Shown here piece after piece: positions 12,228 to 23,459 of a DNA stretch of 64,000 bases (the first letter of the stretch is position 1; each line of letters starts with the position of its first letter). This stretch comes from Arthrinium phaeospermum (Eukaryota; Ascomycota; Sordariomycetes; Amphisphaeriales; Apiosporaceae): assembly GCA_006503535.1 (NCBI GenBank), contig QYRS01000005.1, forward strand, positions 1,240,001 to 1,304,000, read 5' to 3'. The notes beneath the pieces were generated by a model. The model was not told where the DNA came from. It searched no databases and saw only the letters and a list, made by a program, of their open reading frames with translations. Made by a program: the position numbers and the translations under genes.

Positions 12228-15200
12228 GGTGATGTTTTGGTTAAGTTGTTATTGGTGGTGTATGGGTAGGGGTATCAAATGTGGTTGTGTGAGTGAGATG
12301 ATAATGATGAGAGAAGAATGATGATGATGAGGGGGGATGGAGTGTCGTATATGTACTGGCAAGAGAGGATATTGTAGGCTTGAGGCCTCTCTCTCTGTTC
12401 CTTGGTTTGGCTGTTGCATCATTGAAATCTCGATCTGACGGACGGACATGCAACGGTACGATGGGATTGCTCCTGCCTGGTGTGTGTTTTCTCAGCTCCC
12501 TCAGTAATCCGTATCGTACAACCCAACATGCCCATGTAACAAACATGCTACTTCCAAGGCCACAGGCTGGCTGTTGGACAGACCAAAGGGGGTCGGCTTA
12601 GATCAAATCGTCGTCATAAGTCTCAATGGCACTGGGCCATGGTTTCCTGTTTGGGTCATGCAGATTGGAATATCGGCCGGTGCTTTTTTCCTGTGAGTGG
12701 CCAGAGTCTTTGTTGACGTGCTCCCGAACCTTCTTCCCTTTCAACCCCGCCCCCGCCAGTTGGCAGATTCTGTGACTTGCAACGCCGAAAAGGGCCCAGG
12801 AGGGAGCAGGCTGGCAAGTAGCTCCAGAAGTACCTAGCTCGCACGTTCCTGTGGCTTCAGGAGGTACTGCGTACAGTACCTGCCCGCCTCCATGTTAGCA
12901 GGCTAGCTTGGCTGCGTCGTTGGGGCGTTCAAGAGCTGGGCCATGCGTAACCCGCGTCATAGTGAGACACCAAACACTGTTTGGATCTGTGGCGGTGACG
13001 TTTAAGGCTAGATGTTAGGAGGCAAATCAAACAGCAAAGGTCCTGAAACCTGGCAGCTGTGGGGTATTAGCCAGGCCCTTCCTATTGCGGCTCAAAATTG
13101 GATGGATACCAACATAGCTCGTGGATTGGGTAGCTCCAACCTAACCTTACTGTAGGTACAGTTCGTGCTCACATTCCTTAACACCCCTTCTAGCTCCCGC
13201 TCCACACTATACTTAATATGAAAGTTCACACCGTCGAAGAACACGTTACTCGCGGAGTGACCAGAAAAAATTGAAGTATGCGACGGCGTGAACTCTCACT
13301 ATCGGACTATTATTTAGTTAGTGCAGTGGCGAGGGTGTTAAGGAATGTGAGCACGAACTGTAGTGGGGGAAACATGCCGCACCCATTGATCAGTCAGCTC
13401 TACCGTATCAAAACCCGGTACGGCAATATCGACTTGTATGGTGTTTAGCAAGGGGCATGGATTTCAGCGTGGAAAGGTCGTGGCATGCTAGCAATCTACA
13501 TTCTCGCTGCTGGTGTTCCTGGCCAGGTATGCCAGCAAGCACTGCAGCAGTCTCGGTTTCTCTGGTCACCCGCGCGTGCGTAGTAGTACCGGTAGCAAGT
13601 CACCTTGACAGAGCAATTAGGTTTTGGTGGCGGCAGAGTTGTGCAGCTAGGTACCTTGCAAGCTTGTTGTTTGTCAAGGAAGCTGCTGCTCACTTCAAGA
13701 GGTTGTGTGTTGCTTAGGCTGAAGATGGAGGGGGGGCTTGAGGGGCCTAGAACTCCGCGATCTTCTCCAGGAACATCTCTGCGGGTGGACCTTGATCAAA
13801 GAATCGGATATGAGAGTGGGCTGGGTTACCCGCTGGCGTGACGTACGGCAGGGCCCAACCAGCTCGCGTTCCCAGATCGACGATGGTGTGTGGCTTGCGC
13901 GTCCCTCTGGACATCCGGCTAGACGGCACTAGACCACGAGGTAGGTACATACATGCTGAGAGAGATGAGAAGTCTCCCTCCATTGGCATGGACTCCGAAG
14001 CGCATGCAGTCGTGCAGCGTGCAGCTGCTGCAACGGAATCAACAACACGCAGTTTGCTAGCTTGTGGCGTCACTCGTCACCCCGTGCCATGTGCAGCTGA
14101 CGCCTTACGGGAAACCCCACCAGAAATGCGGTCATTGACTGCCAGGTTTTCGGGGACGTTTTCCTACTTTCCCACAATTGTGCCAAGATTTCTGTGGCTA
14201 TGCAGCAAACATTTGCACCGATCAGCATCTTGTGGCGTATCCCACCAGCCACATCGCCAACTGCAACATCGAATTCGGAGCAAGGAGGCGCAGCAGTAGT
14301 AAGTACTTGCCGGCCAGGCCAACCCTCCATCGCAGCAATCAGAAGACACGCAGATACAAATTGGATGTCGGATTTCACGGATGCAACCCCCCTGCCCCCT
14401 GAGCCGACCCGGAGAGGGAGGGGTAGCTTGATGGTGTTAGGCAGACATACGATTATTCATATCGTCGTACAGGCTCCAACGCGGGAAACGAAGCAATGAT
14501 GTCAGGTCGTTGTCGAACCTTCGTATTCCGGGCGTCTCTCCGCCAAAGTCAAATTGTACATACATACATCAATTGTAATGTACTTACATACATACATACG
14601 ACCTGTCAACAAAGGACTACCATGTCTCAAATTTTTCCATCTTGCCCACCATCAACTTCGTCGTGGGGCTCAGGCAGGCTTATGACGTATCCTGCGTTCT
14701 GCGCCAAGTGATATGCTGCAGAAGTCAAGTGAACCTGGGGCAGTTGGACGGCTACCGGCATGTACTGCTGCGGAAGGCATGGCTCCATGGCAAAGGTTGC
14801 CGTTAGTAATCAGAGCACCATATCAAACCGTGGCTCAAGACAGACAGAGGCCAGTCCTGTGGGCACACAGACACATTAGATAATCAATACAGTTGAAATT
14901 CAGCCTGATTATCATACAGAAAATGCTGTCATGATATAGAGTGTTGGAAGTTATCAACTAACGCCAGCTGAGGTATCTTAAATACATAATGTGGGCAGTA
15001 CAGGGTATCAATTTCATAAATCATCGTGCATAGAGTTTCCAAACAAGCCGATCCTTGCTCGACCATTACATCCTCCTCATCAGGCTGTGGTGGTGAAAAT
15101 GAACAGAAGGTAAAGAAGGCACATGATGCCGTATTCATCGTGGGTATTGGAATCAGGGGCCAGCGGCAAAAACGACCCATCGTCAGAGCCATTCAGCGAA

Positions 15201-15273
15201 GGCCTGACCGATGCTCACAGCTCGGTTGCTGTTTTCTCGGAATCAGCTGCATGGGCGGTCGAAGTCCTGGCGC
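12228..15273. other. Gene-free region with a MITE
   Basis: This 3-kb region begins with the promoter of the hydrophilin-like gene, with GATGATGA-type microsatellites at about 12299-12335. It holds the 202-bp inverted-repeat element at 13159-13360 and a (CATA)n tract near 14562-14600. No credible coding segment or RNA gene was seen. Confidence 0.6.
13159..13360. mobile_element. Tc1/mariner-type MITE, 202 bp, palindromic
   Basis: The ends are perfect 28-bp inverted repeats (13159-13186 and 13333-13360) starting CAGTTCGTGCTCACATTCC. The element is flanked on both sides by TA (13157-13158 and 13361-13362), the target-site duplication of Tc1/mariner elements. A second inverted pair, GTTCACACCGTCG at 13224-13236 and its complement with one mismatch at 13281-13293, sits symmetrically inside, so the whole element can fold into a long hairpin. 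It has no coding capacity. The CAGT start and TA duplication fit the superfamily; the repeat sequence itself is not one I recognise. Confidence 0.88.
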
Positions 15274-15819
15274 TTAGACGCGAGAGCGGCCCCAGGTGCG
15301 GCGTCGGTAGGCGCGACGCTCGTGGTCGCGCACCCAGATGATGCCGATGATGGCAGACGCGAGCCAGCAGATGGCGGACAGGAAGCTGAAGGCGATGACG
15401 GCCTTCCAGTTACCGCACCCGCCGACGCCGCGGAACGCCAAACCATTCCAGTCGAAGACGCCGCCACACGTCGCCGATGAGCTGTGTAGTTGCGTGTTAG
15501 CATCAAGAGCAAGCCGGCCATGCCTGGGGTTCAAAGAAGAAAGACTTACATTGACGATCAGGCCAAAGGCCACGAACCAGCAGATGGAGATGACAATGTC
15601 TATGGGCCAGTGCACGAAGGCTCCGCTAAAGGGGGAAGAGCCAGATGAGCGCGAGGAAGATGGCGATGCCGGCCACGACTTCGGTGTAGATGACCGGCCC
15701 AGGCTCCAACTATCAACTCCGTCCATCCGGTGGAGGTAATGACCGTTGATGCCGGCGACGATGGTGGCAAAGGCCAGCTCCGCCAGGCGCAGGATCATGC
15801 CAAGGTCGGTCAAGATCAT
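15274..15819 (-). CDS. MARVEL-like four-helix membrane protein
   Basis: This is a small integral membrane protein, start 15819 (MILTDLGMILRLAELAFATI), stop at 15274-15276, of about 158 residues. The first helix is LRLAELAFATIVAGINGHYL; a second is readable as TEVVAGIAIFLALIWLF; a third is DIVISICWFVAFGLIVN; and a last is AFSFLSAICWLASAIIGIIWV followed by a basic tail. Between helices three and four a Cys-containing loop (CGGVFDW...GGCGNWK) is typical of fungal MARVEL proteins. One GT-AG intron (15549-15482) follows LIVN. The second helix is hidden because two single-base errors flank it, one missing G near 15690 and one extra C near 15630, which cancel each other. A third indel lies just after the intron. 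The exact role is unknown. Confidence 0.72.
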   Translation of the reverse strand: MILTDLGMILRLAELAFATIVAGINGHYLHRMDGVDSWSLGRSSTPKSWPASPSSSRSSGSSPFSGAFVHWPIDIVISICWFVAFGLIVNVSLSSLNPRHGRLALDANTQLHSSSATCGGVFDWNGLAFRGVGGCGNWKAVIAFSFLSAICWLASAIIGIIWVRDHERRAYRRRTWGRSRV

Positions 15820-17202
15820 CTTGGCGGTTTTGGGGGGGAACTGGAAGGTATCTTCTAATCGGTATTATTGTCCTTGCAAATCTTATGGGCCAGATGTGCC
15901 AACTGTAAAGCAGTAGATGCGATACGGAGGGAGTCCGTCACTTATATATCCTGGAGATATAAATATGTGAGAATAAAACGTAGAGAAACTGGTGATGTCT
16001 TGGTGGGAGAGAGGCCCGGCAATACGATTGGTATTTATTCGCCAGCCATGATTGGCAACAACGCATGGCATGAGAAACTATGACGCTGTGCCATCACAGC
16101 CCAACCAACGGCAAGCCAGAAGAAGAAGAAGAAAGTGAGGTGTTCAGGCTTGCCAGTCCGAGCAAACCTGCAACAAACCTGCAAGAAGCATGCCACCACA
16201 GCCAGTCATTCATTCCAGAGATGGTGTTACCATGGAACAGCAACCAACGACGAAAAAGGAACAGGGAGAAACCCATGTCTTTCTTGCGCAGACACAGCAG
16301 CCCTGCCTTGGACTGACATGACTGCCTTTTTCGCGATCGCCAAAGGGGGACTGGTGACCACGGATGCTTCCAGCAAGCCTGCTCGGCGAAAGGTAATCTC
16401 GCGATCGGGTTTCATGCCAGCTCAGCTGCCTTAGCTTGGCGTGCATTGGCGGCCAGGGTAAAGAAGCAGTCAAGCGCCAGAGCCAGAGAGGACGTTGCGG
16501 TCGTATGAGATCATACCACGATCTGCCGCCAACGAGGTGACAGTTTGGAAAGGGGGAGCAGAAAAAACAAGGAGCTCGACGTGGCGTCCAGTCACAACAG
16601 CCCAATCTCTTGAAACAGGCAATGCGGGCGGGGGATTGGCACGCCCAGGCACCTTTTTAGAATTCGCGGAGATCCCTGGGCTGACAACGCATCAACTACC
16701 GGCATGGAGAGACATACATACATATATACACACCGGAAACTAAGCAACAAACGACAACGACAAAGAAAGGGGGCTGGCGACAGTTGCCCAGCTTTGGTGA
16801 TTGACTGACTGGCCATTGACAGTAGACCTGGGGTGTAGCAAGACCATGGCAGAACAGATGGAGGGGGAGAGACCGAGCCTTCACCGAACGCAACTGCTGT
16901 ATGGCCCCAACCACGATGTATTGATCCGTCGCAGCCGGGATTTCAGATGATAGGTTGATAGACCGCATATGCCGTGCTTCATCAAGATTTGGACACCATG
17001 TGCCAAGAATACTTTCCTGGTTGCCCGAGAGAGCTAATATCGTAGATGCGAGTGCAAAAAGACAACACTGCAATACTGAGATAGGTTGTTGTCGTATGCA
17101 GTCCAGTCAGCACGAATCCCGATATCTTGAAGATTCTCGATTGAAGGAGGTGACTGCCAGATTAATTGACTGATATGCAACAACGGCAAAAAGAGAAATT
17201 CA
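15820..17202. other. Intergenic region
   Basis: This 1.4-kb region contains the promoter of the MARVEL-like gene. Short open frames occur on both strands, but none has a recognisable domain. Near 16715-16735 there is a short CATA/TATA-rich tract. Confidence 0.5.
17188..17192 (-). terminator. RNA polymerase III T-run terminator of tRNA-Val
   Basis: On the minus strand, five T residues follow the tRNA 3' end by about 10 bp, as expected for Pol III termination. Confidence 0.7.
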
Positions 17203-17276
17203 TGACTCGGCTGGGGCTCGATCCCAGGACCTTCAGTGTGTTAGACTGACGTGATAACCAACTACACCACCAAGCC
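17203..17276 (-). tRNA. tRNA-Val(AAC), no intron
   Basis: The minus strand folds as a 74-nt cloverleaf. The acceptor 5' strand GGCTTGG pairs with CCGAGTC (two G-U pairs), with discriminator A. The D arm contains GTGTAGTTGGTTATCAC, which includes the A-box. The anticodon arm is TCAGT-CTAACAC-ACTGA with anticodon AAC, and the T arm is CTGGG-ATCGAGC-CCCAG. The anticodon loop has no insertion, so there is no intron. CCA is not encoded, as usual in eukaryotes. Confidence 0.93.
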
Positions 17277-17558
17277 TTGATTGCTTATTGATAGAACAAC
17301 CCGCTATTGAATACTATTACCCGTCTACACCAAGGAAGCTTGGAAAGGAGAAATAAATTTCCCAGCAACAACGATTCAATCATATGGATGATACTGCTCA
17401 ATTGCCTCTAGGAAACATTTCGGAATTTGACTATACTATACAGCATGTAACTATGCTATGGCTGGTAGAACGCCATGCCAATCCATAGTAATGACCCATG
17501 ACTGTCCACCATGCAAAATTTCTTCACACGCCTTTCTATGTGTGTATGACAGTTCCAA

Positions 17559-18691
17559 TTACTTTGTGAAAACTCCCAAAATGTGAGGCAGCGTGTGTGA
17601 CACTGCTCGTCCTCAGGATGACCGACATCAATCTTCTCCCATGGCCCGGCCTCGCGCAGCCACTGCTCAGTAGGCCGACACAATTGGCAGCCGCCGAGGA
17701 AATGGGCCAGAACAGGTTCACAAAAGCTAGATCAACGAAAAATATAGCGCAGCGCGAATTAGCAAACTTCTGATATATGATGAACCACATAACAATAAAG
17801 GTAGAGAGGGAAAAATTGGAACCCCCCTTCTTTTCGGCCATGTCAAGGAAATTGGGGGGTATAGAACTATAGAAGAAGCCAAACGAAAAGGAACAAAACA
17901 GAACTCACCCTGTACGCCCGCATGCCCCAGCCCTCGTCCCGCCTCACGTGCTCGTAGACGTACCAGCGCCCGCCCTTCTTGAGGTAGCCGTACAGCTCGC
18001 GGACGTTGTCGCGCGGCGCGGGGATGCTGCAGAGGCAGAGGACCGAGACGATGCAGTCGACGCTGCCCTTCTCGACGACGCGGCCGCCCCACTTGGCCGC
18101 GTCGCCCAGGTCCTCGATGCCGACCGGCACGATCTCGTAGACGCCCTCGAGCCCGGCCTCCTTGACCTTGCGGCGCAGGCTCGCGTGTGGTCGCGGTTAG
18201 GCTCGACGCCGTAGACGTGCGTGACGGGCTCGCGCGCGCTCTTGCTCTCGTCTTCTCGCCTCCTCGCTGAGTAGCGACTGCTCCTGCGGCTGCCTCTGCC
18301 ACCTCGGCGCCGCTGCTGCTGCTGCCGCCGACCGGCTGCAGATACTTATCCGAGAAGACGTCGACCCAGTTCCCGCTGCCGGCGCCAATCTCGATGACGG
18401 TGCCGCCGATGCCCGGACCAACGGGCTCGTCCACGACGCGGCCGCCCGTGGTGCGGCCCTCGAGCAGCGGGATGACGCGCACCGGCGTTGAGCCGGAGGT
18501 TGGGGCGCGAACCAGTCCCAGAAGTTGCTGAACCAGGCGTCCTTCAGCTGCGACGGCGAGAGGAGCACGCCGAACTTGCGGTCCCGGGCCAGTCGGACGA
18601 TCGTGCCTGGAAACCACGAGGCCGCGAGAAACATGAACTGCCACGGGTTGATGAGGCTCAACAGGTCCTGGAGTTGCGCGAAAATTGCCAT
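17559..18691 (-). CDS. METTL7-like SAM-dependent methyltransferase (frame-broken)
   Basis: ATG 18691 gives MAIFAQLQDLLSLINPWQFMFLAASWFPGT, a hydrophobic N-terminal segment likely to anchor it to the ER or lipid droplets. SAM motif I is TVIEIGAGSGNWVDVFS, then VYGVEPNRDH, GVYEIVPVGIEDLG, SVDCIVSVLCLCSIPAPRD and YLKKGGRWYVYEHV. These motifs and their order match fungal METTL7-like methyltransferases. A second exon after a donor near 17908 carries FVNLFWPISSAAANC, TEQWLREAGPWEKID and the end LPHILGVFTK, stop 17561-17559. Several one-base frame changes are needed: after WDWFAP near 18500, near 18235, near 18195, at the donor, near 17675 and near 17590. The substrate is unknown. Family assignment is fairly sure; residue-level continuity is not. 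Confidence 0.78.
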
Positions 18692-19578
18692 TGTGGTGGG
18701 TAAAGCTTCGTCTGACTACTTGAAAAGGATCTGTTGTTTCTTTAGTTACTCTTCTTCTTCTTCTTGTTTTTGCCTTAAGGCCAACGAATGACTAGACGGG
18801 GGATGAACGGGGAACCAACTGGGGAAGCGGGGAAAATCTCACCTACTAAAAATCAGCCTGGTCTACGAAAAAATCCAGGAGAACGTCCAAAAACAAACAA
18901 ATCCCAACAACAGAGGAACACGAAGATGGGTTTATGGAAATCAGGGGTAAGCAGAACACCACCATACGAACTTGCGAGTAAATAGATGGGATGGGTAGGT
19001 GGAGAGTTCAAAGGCCCTTGATAACATGTCCACTCCCAACAAATAGGAAGAGAAGTGGGAATAGGTCTTCAATGGGAAGGTGGGAGCAGCTTCCTCTATA
19101 CTTGGGGCCCGGGGCAAGGATCATGCCCCAGGGGCCAAGCTCCGGTCGGCGTTTGATTGGATCGGTCAATACGGAGAGCATTGGGTCAGCTATCAAGAAC
19201 GTCGGACCCCACCGCGCTCCTGATGTTGGAGGCCCCTATCACACCTCAGAGTACCTAGACAAAAGCAGGCAGCTGGTTTTCTGCGGGCTGATGTTGGAGG
19301 CCCCTATCACACCTCAGAGTACCTAGACAAAAGCAGGCAGCTGGTTTTCTGCGGGAATTTTGTTACTATTATTAATGCCTGACTCCGAAACTCGATGTAA
19401 GCGAGCGGAATCCAAGGCTGCAAATCGAAGCAAGATGGTATCAGGTATTCGCAGATTAATCAACCCAGCCCGCCCCCAGGACAACGCCTCCTCTCCCGCT
19501 TCTCTAGATCGAATTTACATCCCCCATGACGCCCAAATGTAGCAACCGCAATGAGCCATCTTTCCTGCCCGACTAGTC
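18692..19578. other. Intergenic region with local duplication B
   Basis: This region lies between the METTL7-like start and the next gene's stop. A perfect 68-bp tandem duplication occupies 19220-19355. CT-rich sequence at 18735-18775 probably belongs to the METTL7-like promoter. No gene was seen. Confidence 0.5.
19220..19355. repeat. Perfect 68-bp tandem duplication B
   Basis: 19220-19287 and 19288-19355 are identical and directly adjacent; each begins CTGATGTTGGAGGC and ends TTTTCTGCGGG. Confidence 0.95.
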
Positions 19579-21802
19579 CTAGCAGTCGATCCGAATGATA
19601 GCCAGCTCCAAGTCGCCAGACACCCCCAACCCTTCCGCGAGGTACACCGTGTCCTGCATCTCCCGCATCCACAGCCCGCCCTCGAAGATCTTGAGCCTGT
19701 TCCTCTGGCCCCCCGTCAACTTGTCGACGGCCGCGAGAACTGGGCCTGGTAGTGGGCCAGGCGCCTTTGCGCCTCGTCGCCGACGCGGGACCTTGCCGAC
19801 GTCTGCATGACGGCCCGGACGATTTCCCGCATCACCGTCAGGATGTGCACGCGGTTGGCGAACGACGTGTGCTTGGCCATCTTGCCGTCCAGCTTCTTCA
19901 GGATCCGTTCGATCTGGCTGGCGGCCAGGACCGCCAGGGATCTCAGCCGGGTCTCCGTGTAATTGGGCTTGTCGTACTTGCCGGTCCACCCCAGCTCAGC
20001 CTCCACCTGGTCGAGCATGCATGTGAAGTTGATTGGTTCGTCCTTTAGCATGCTAGGAGGGCCACGATTGTCTTCTGGGGCTGGGGCTGGACTGTACCTA
20101 GTCGACTGCGGACTGGGTCGAACTGGTTGCGGATTCGGCTCAACCGGTCGCGGACTGGGTTTCTTGGAGCAATTGACGAGGGTCTGGTTTCTTGGACGTC
20201 GAGAGAAAACCGCAGGAGCCACCGGAGAGCTAGAAGAAACTCCAGTCGATGGTCCCAGTGGCTGAGGCTGCAGAGGAGAGGACTTCTCTACTACAGGTTT
20301 GGGGTCAGAGTCTTGATGTTGGGTTGGCGAGTTTGTTGAGCAGCCGCCAGCTCAATAATCTCACGAACGGAGAGTTTCCCATACTCACCGGCGTAGCGAG
20401 TCAGCCAACAGGCGTCTTTATCGCTGCTGGAGTCTTCCTCATCCGCGCCAGCGTCGTCATCGATTGCGTCTTGGACTTTCTCGGATACCCTTTCCTCCTG
20501 TTGGCTGCTTGGTTTTTCATGAGCCCGAGTACACATGGTCGGAGATTCTGATACAAGGGTAGATTGTGGCAAAGGCTGTGGTGCAATTTCAGGCGCAGCT
20601 TGAGGTTGTAGCGTGGCCTGCGAGCGAGACATGGTATGAAGCTGAGGTGAAGGTTGCTGTGAATGCTGATGTGTGGCTTGAGAGTAAGATGTGGTCGGAG
20701 GTGCAGACGAAGGAGGCAAGTTGCAAGGTACGTTGTGCGGTCTCTGAAGTCCAGGAGGTTGCAGATAGGGAAGACCATTAGGCTGCATGTTCGGCGGTCG
20801 GATATGACTTACTGACGCTGCTTGGGCCTGGGGTTGGACCCCGGGACCAAGTGGCTTCTGCAAGCCGAGTCTCTTCATTTCCGCCGCCGTCTCCTGGTCA
20901 CGCATGGCGGCCCTGATCATAATCTCAACGAAGGCACGTGGAGTGACTTCGTGGATCGTGCTGCCTCAAGACCCAAGGTAAAATTCAGTCTCTCGCGCGG
21001 TCTTCGAGGCGTCTATTGCGGGCAGCTCCGGAGTTCGTGATTGCCTTAGTCGTTGGCGCCAACACTGACGGCGGTAGTTGTGCTCCTGCCGTTGCTGTTG
21101 CCGAGCATTTTGAGGGACCGGCGCTCCGAACCCGACCGGACTACCCGGCAGACCTATTGAATGTGGCCGAAATACAGCATGATGAATACTAGGGGCTTTA
21201 GGGTGTGGTCGGAACTCTGCCGGCCCTGGGAGCGGTGCAGTCGTGCCAGGGTGGTTCATCGGCTGTGTTGTATTCCATTCGGGACCTAATCGGTGCTGGC
21301 CCAAATCCTTGCTGGGGTTGCTTGCCACCGCAGCAGAAGCAGAAGCAGCAATCGCGGTGCGAAACCTTGTTGAGGCACAAGGCTTTGTGTAAGAGCAGTT
21401 GAAGCCATGCCCAGCGGGCCTAGCGGGACGAGTTCATCCTCGTCCAGTGGCTCACACTTGATCTCCGGGCTCGGCGGCGCCGAGGGAATGCGTACATCGC
21501 TATCAACGAACAGGGAAGATCGGTTTGCGGTCTCCATACTGGCCAAGGAACGTCGATATTGCCAAACCTCTTGTAACTCTCCAAAGCTTTCCAAGAGAAT
21601 GTTTCGAGTCCAGGAAATAGTGTAGTGTTGGTATATTGAGCTATGAGTAGAGTACCTCCTCGAGCGACCCCTCTGCATTGTGAAATATATCAGAAGTTAG
21701 GTAAGTAGTTAATGGTATTCGACAGCTACCGGAGAATGCAGTGAGGATAGCATCATCCGTTGGATATAGCTCCACTTTGGGGGCCTTCTCCGGTTGACTC
21801 AT
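19579..21802 (-). CDS. Unrecognised Pro/Gln-rich protein with helical C-terminal domain (frame-broken)
   Basis: I do not recognise the family. Start 21802 gives MSQPEKAPKVELYPTDDAIL. Introns at 21729-21673 and 21655-21577 enclose a 17-nt exon. The middle is low complexity, rich in Pro, Gln and His, with an acidic patch SPEIKCEPLDEDE that includes a sumoylation-like IKCE. A conserved-looking stretch, STIHEVTPRAFVEIMIRAAMRDQETAAEM, lies near 20890-20970. The C-terminal 150 residues look folded and helical (MLDQVEAELGWTGKYD, LAASQIERILKKLD, VHILTVMREIVRAVM, AAVDKLTGGQRNRL, LELAIIRIDC, stop 19581-19579). Frame changes of one base are needed near 21345, 20965, 20315 and 19740. The composition suggests a nuclear or regulatory protein, but that is only inference. 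Confidence 0.6.
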
Positions 21803-22092
21803 GGCATGGCAACTCTATCCAAAGTAAAGCCAACCGTTACTGCCCTGTGCTGCCGCTGTGTGGGCTCTGAAGACACACTGCGATGATGGGATAGTGAAAA
21901 AAAAAAAAAAATTATATGCCAATTGCCCATTAAGGGTATTTCACTCGCTGCCAACTCGTCTTCTCGTGGTTCAAGCCCAACCTCCAGGAAGCCAAGTCGC
22001 GAATATACTGGCCACCTCCCTCTCGAAGCCTGCCTAACCGTCTTTTGGCATGGCCCGCTCCCCTTTTCCTCGACTGATAAAACGCTCATGCC

Positions 22093-23459
22093 TTAATCCG
22101 ACTTCCAATGGCTAACAACGCCACCATCGTCATCGTCATGTCCTAAGTAGAGTTCGATTGCGTATAATGCCATGGTGGTAGATATGTTCACCCATCGCCA
22201 TACGTTGCCCCCGGCATCGCCATCTTTGAGGGTCCACCCCTCGTCCCCATTGGTGGAGAAGTGCTGCAGCAACAGACTGGTGTATACGGCAATGAGGATC
22301 GATGGTGAGAACCAGGACAGGAAGCCCAGCAGCCGGTTTGCCCCGTCCGAATCGTCCAGAGACGGCTCATCCATAAGCGCTCTCGCGCCCGACTCCCTAA
22401 CCGCGGGGATGATGCGGGTCGCGCAGTAGAAAACGATGACCGGTAAGTGAGAGAAATCATCACGGAAGGCGCAATCGTCTGGAAGGCGGCGTGCAGGAAG
22501 CTGAGGGATGAAAAGACCGCCGAGGGCAGAGAGCCCAGCATGTGCATGATAGTCGAGTAACTCGCCATGATGATCGGCAGGGTGGGAAATCGGCCTGGCT
22601 TGACGCTTGTTCCGCCGCAGCTGCCGCCTCCGCAGACTGCACATAGTCTGTAAAGATCTGGTACACGCAGAGCACGACATAGGCGAAGAGGAGCGAAGAT
22701 TCGACCGGGTTCCCTCGCCCCGTCCCGATACCTATAGCGCACAAGAAGAAGGCCGTTGTCACCGTCACTCCGATCATGATGGCATCGACGTTGTTAACTT
22801 GGGGGAACAATGCCACGCGCCACAGGAAGTAGACGGAGCTGGCAATGACGAGAAGATCAAGAGGATAAGCTGCCCATAGTTAGCACCGGGTATCCTTACG
22901 AGCGACAGCGCGCAGTTGAGAGTGAGCAGATTACGTACGACCCAAGTATCACTCCTACCCCGGTTGACGATCCACCTGGTGATTTGCCCTGCGGCCTGTA
23001 TGACCAACAGGGTGCAGAAGCCTTCCAGCATCTGGAAGACCGGGCTCGAGTACCGCAGGGTCGAGTCCCAGGCCCCGATGGTCAAGTCCTCCACGACACC
23101 GCCATCGCCGAAGAAGTACTCCCCCAGGTGCTGTGCTGTTTCCTCCCGCCGAGGGCCCAGACGGTCCTCGTGACCCAGTCGGTGTTGTTTGCGTCAACGG
23201 CGAAGCGGTGCAGGGACCAGATGAGCAGGCCGGGGATGACGATCCACTGGGAGGACTGGATGACCATGGAGATGGTCCATCGGAAGCGCGACTTGTCGGG
23301 GTGATGAGCTTCAGGGCGCTGTAGAGGACGTAGAAGAGGAAGAGGGACAGGCTGTAGACCAGCCCGCTATCGCGACGCCGACATCGAAGGAGATGGTATG
23401 GACAGGACGATAGTCAGCAGGAAGACGAAGCTGAAGACGATACGGAGAAACCACCACAT
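22093..23459 (-). CDS. ICE2-like multi-pass ER membrane protein (frame-broken)
   Basis: The start at 23459 gives MWWFLRIVFSFVFLLTIVLSIP. Further helices are GLVYSLSLFLFYVLYSALKLIT, QSSQWIVIPGLLIWSLHRFAVD, VFQMLEGFCTLLVIQAAGQI, VIASSVYFLWRVALF, AIMIGVTVTTAFFLCAIGIG, SSLLFAYVVLCVYQIF, GFLSWFSPSILIAVYTSLLLQ and STTMALYAIELYLGHD, stop 22095-22093. The order and motifs recall the fungal ICE2 family (yeast Ice2, cortical ER inheritance and ER-lipid droplet contacts), recognised from memory. One intron lies at about 22940-22872 after the segment ending GRSDTWV. At least six one-base frame changes are needed, for example near 23390, 23370, 23300, 23125, 22845 and 22590. Total length would be about 430 residues. 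Confidence 0.75.

Noticed and set aside
9332..18691. A possible secondary-metabolite cluster (two methyltransferases near each other)
   Set aside because: There is no polyketide synthase, NRPS, terpene cyclase, P450 or pathway regulator, and the second methyltransferase is a METTL7-like protein.
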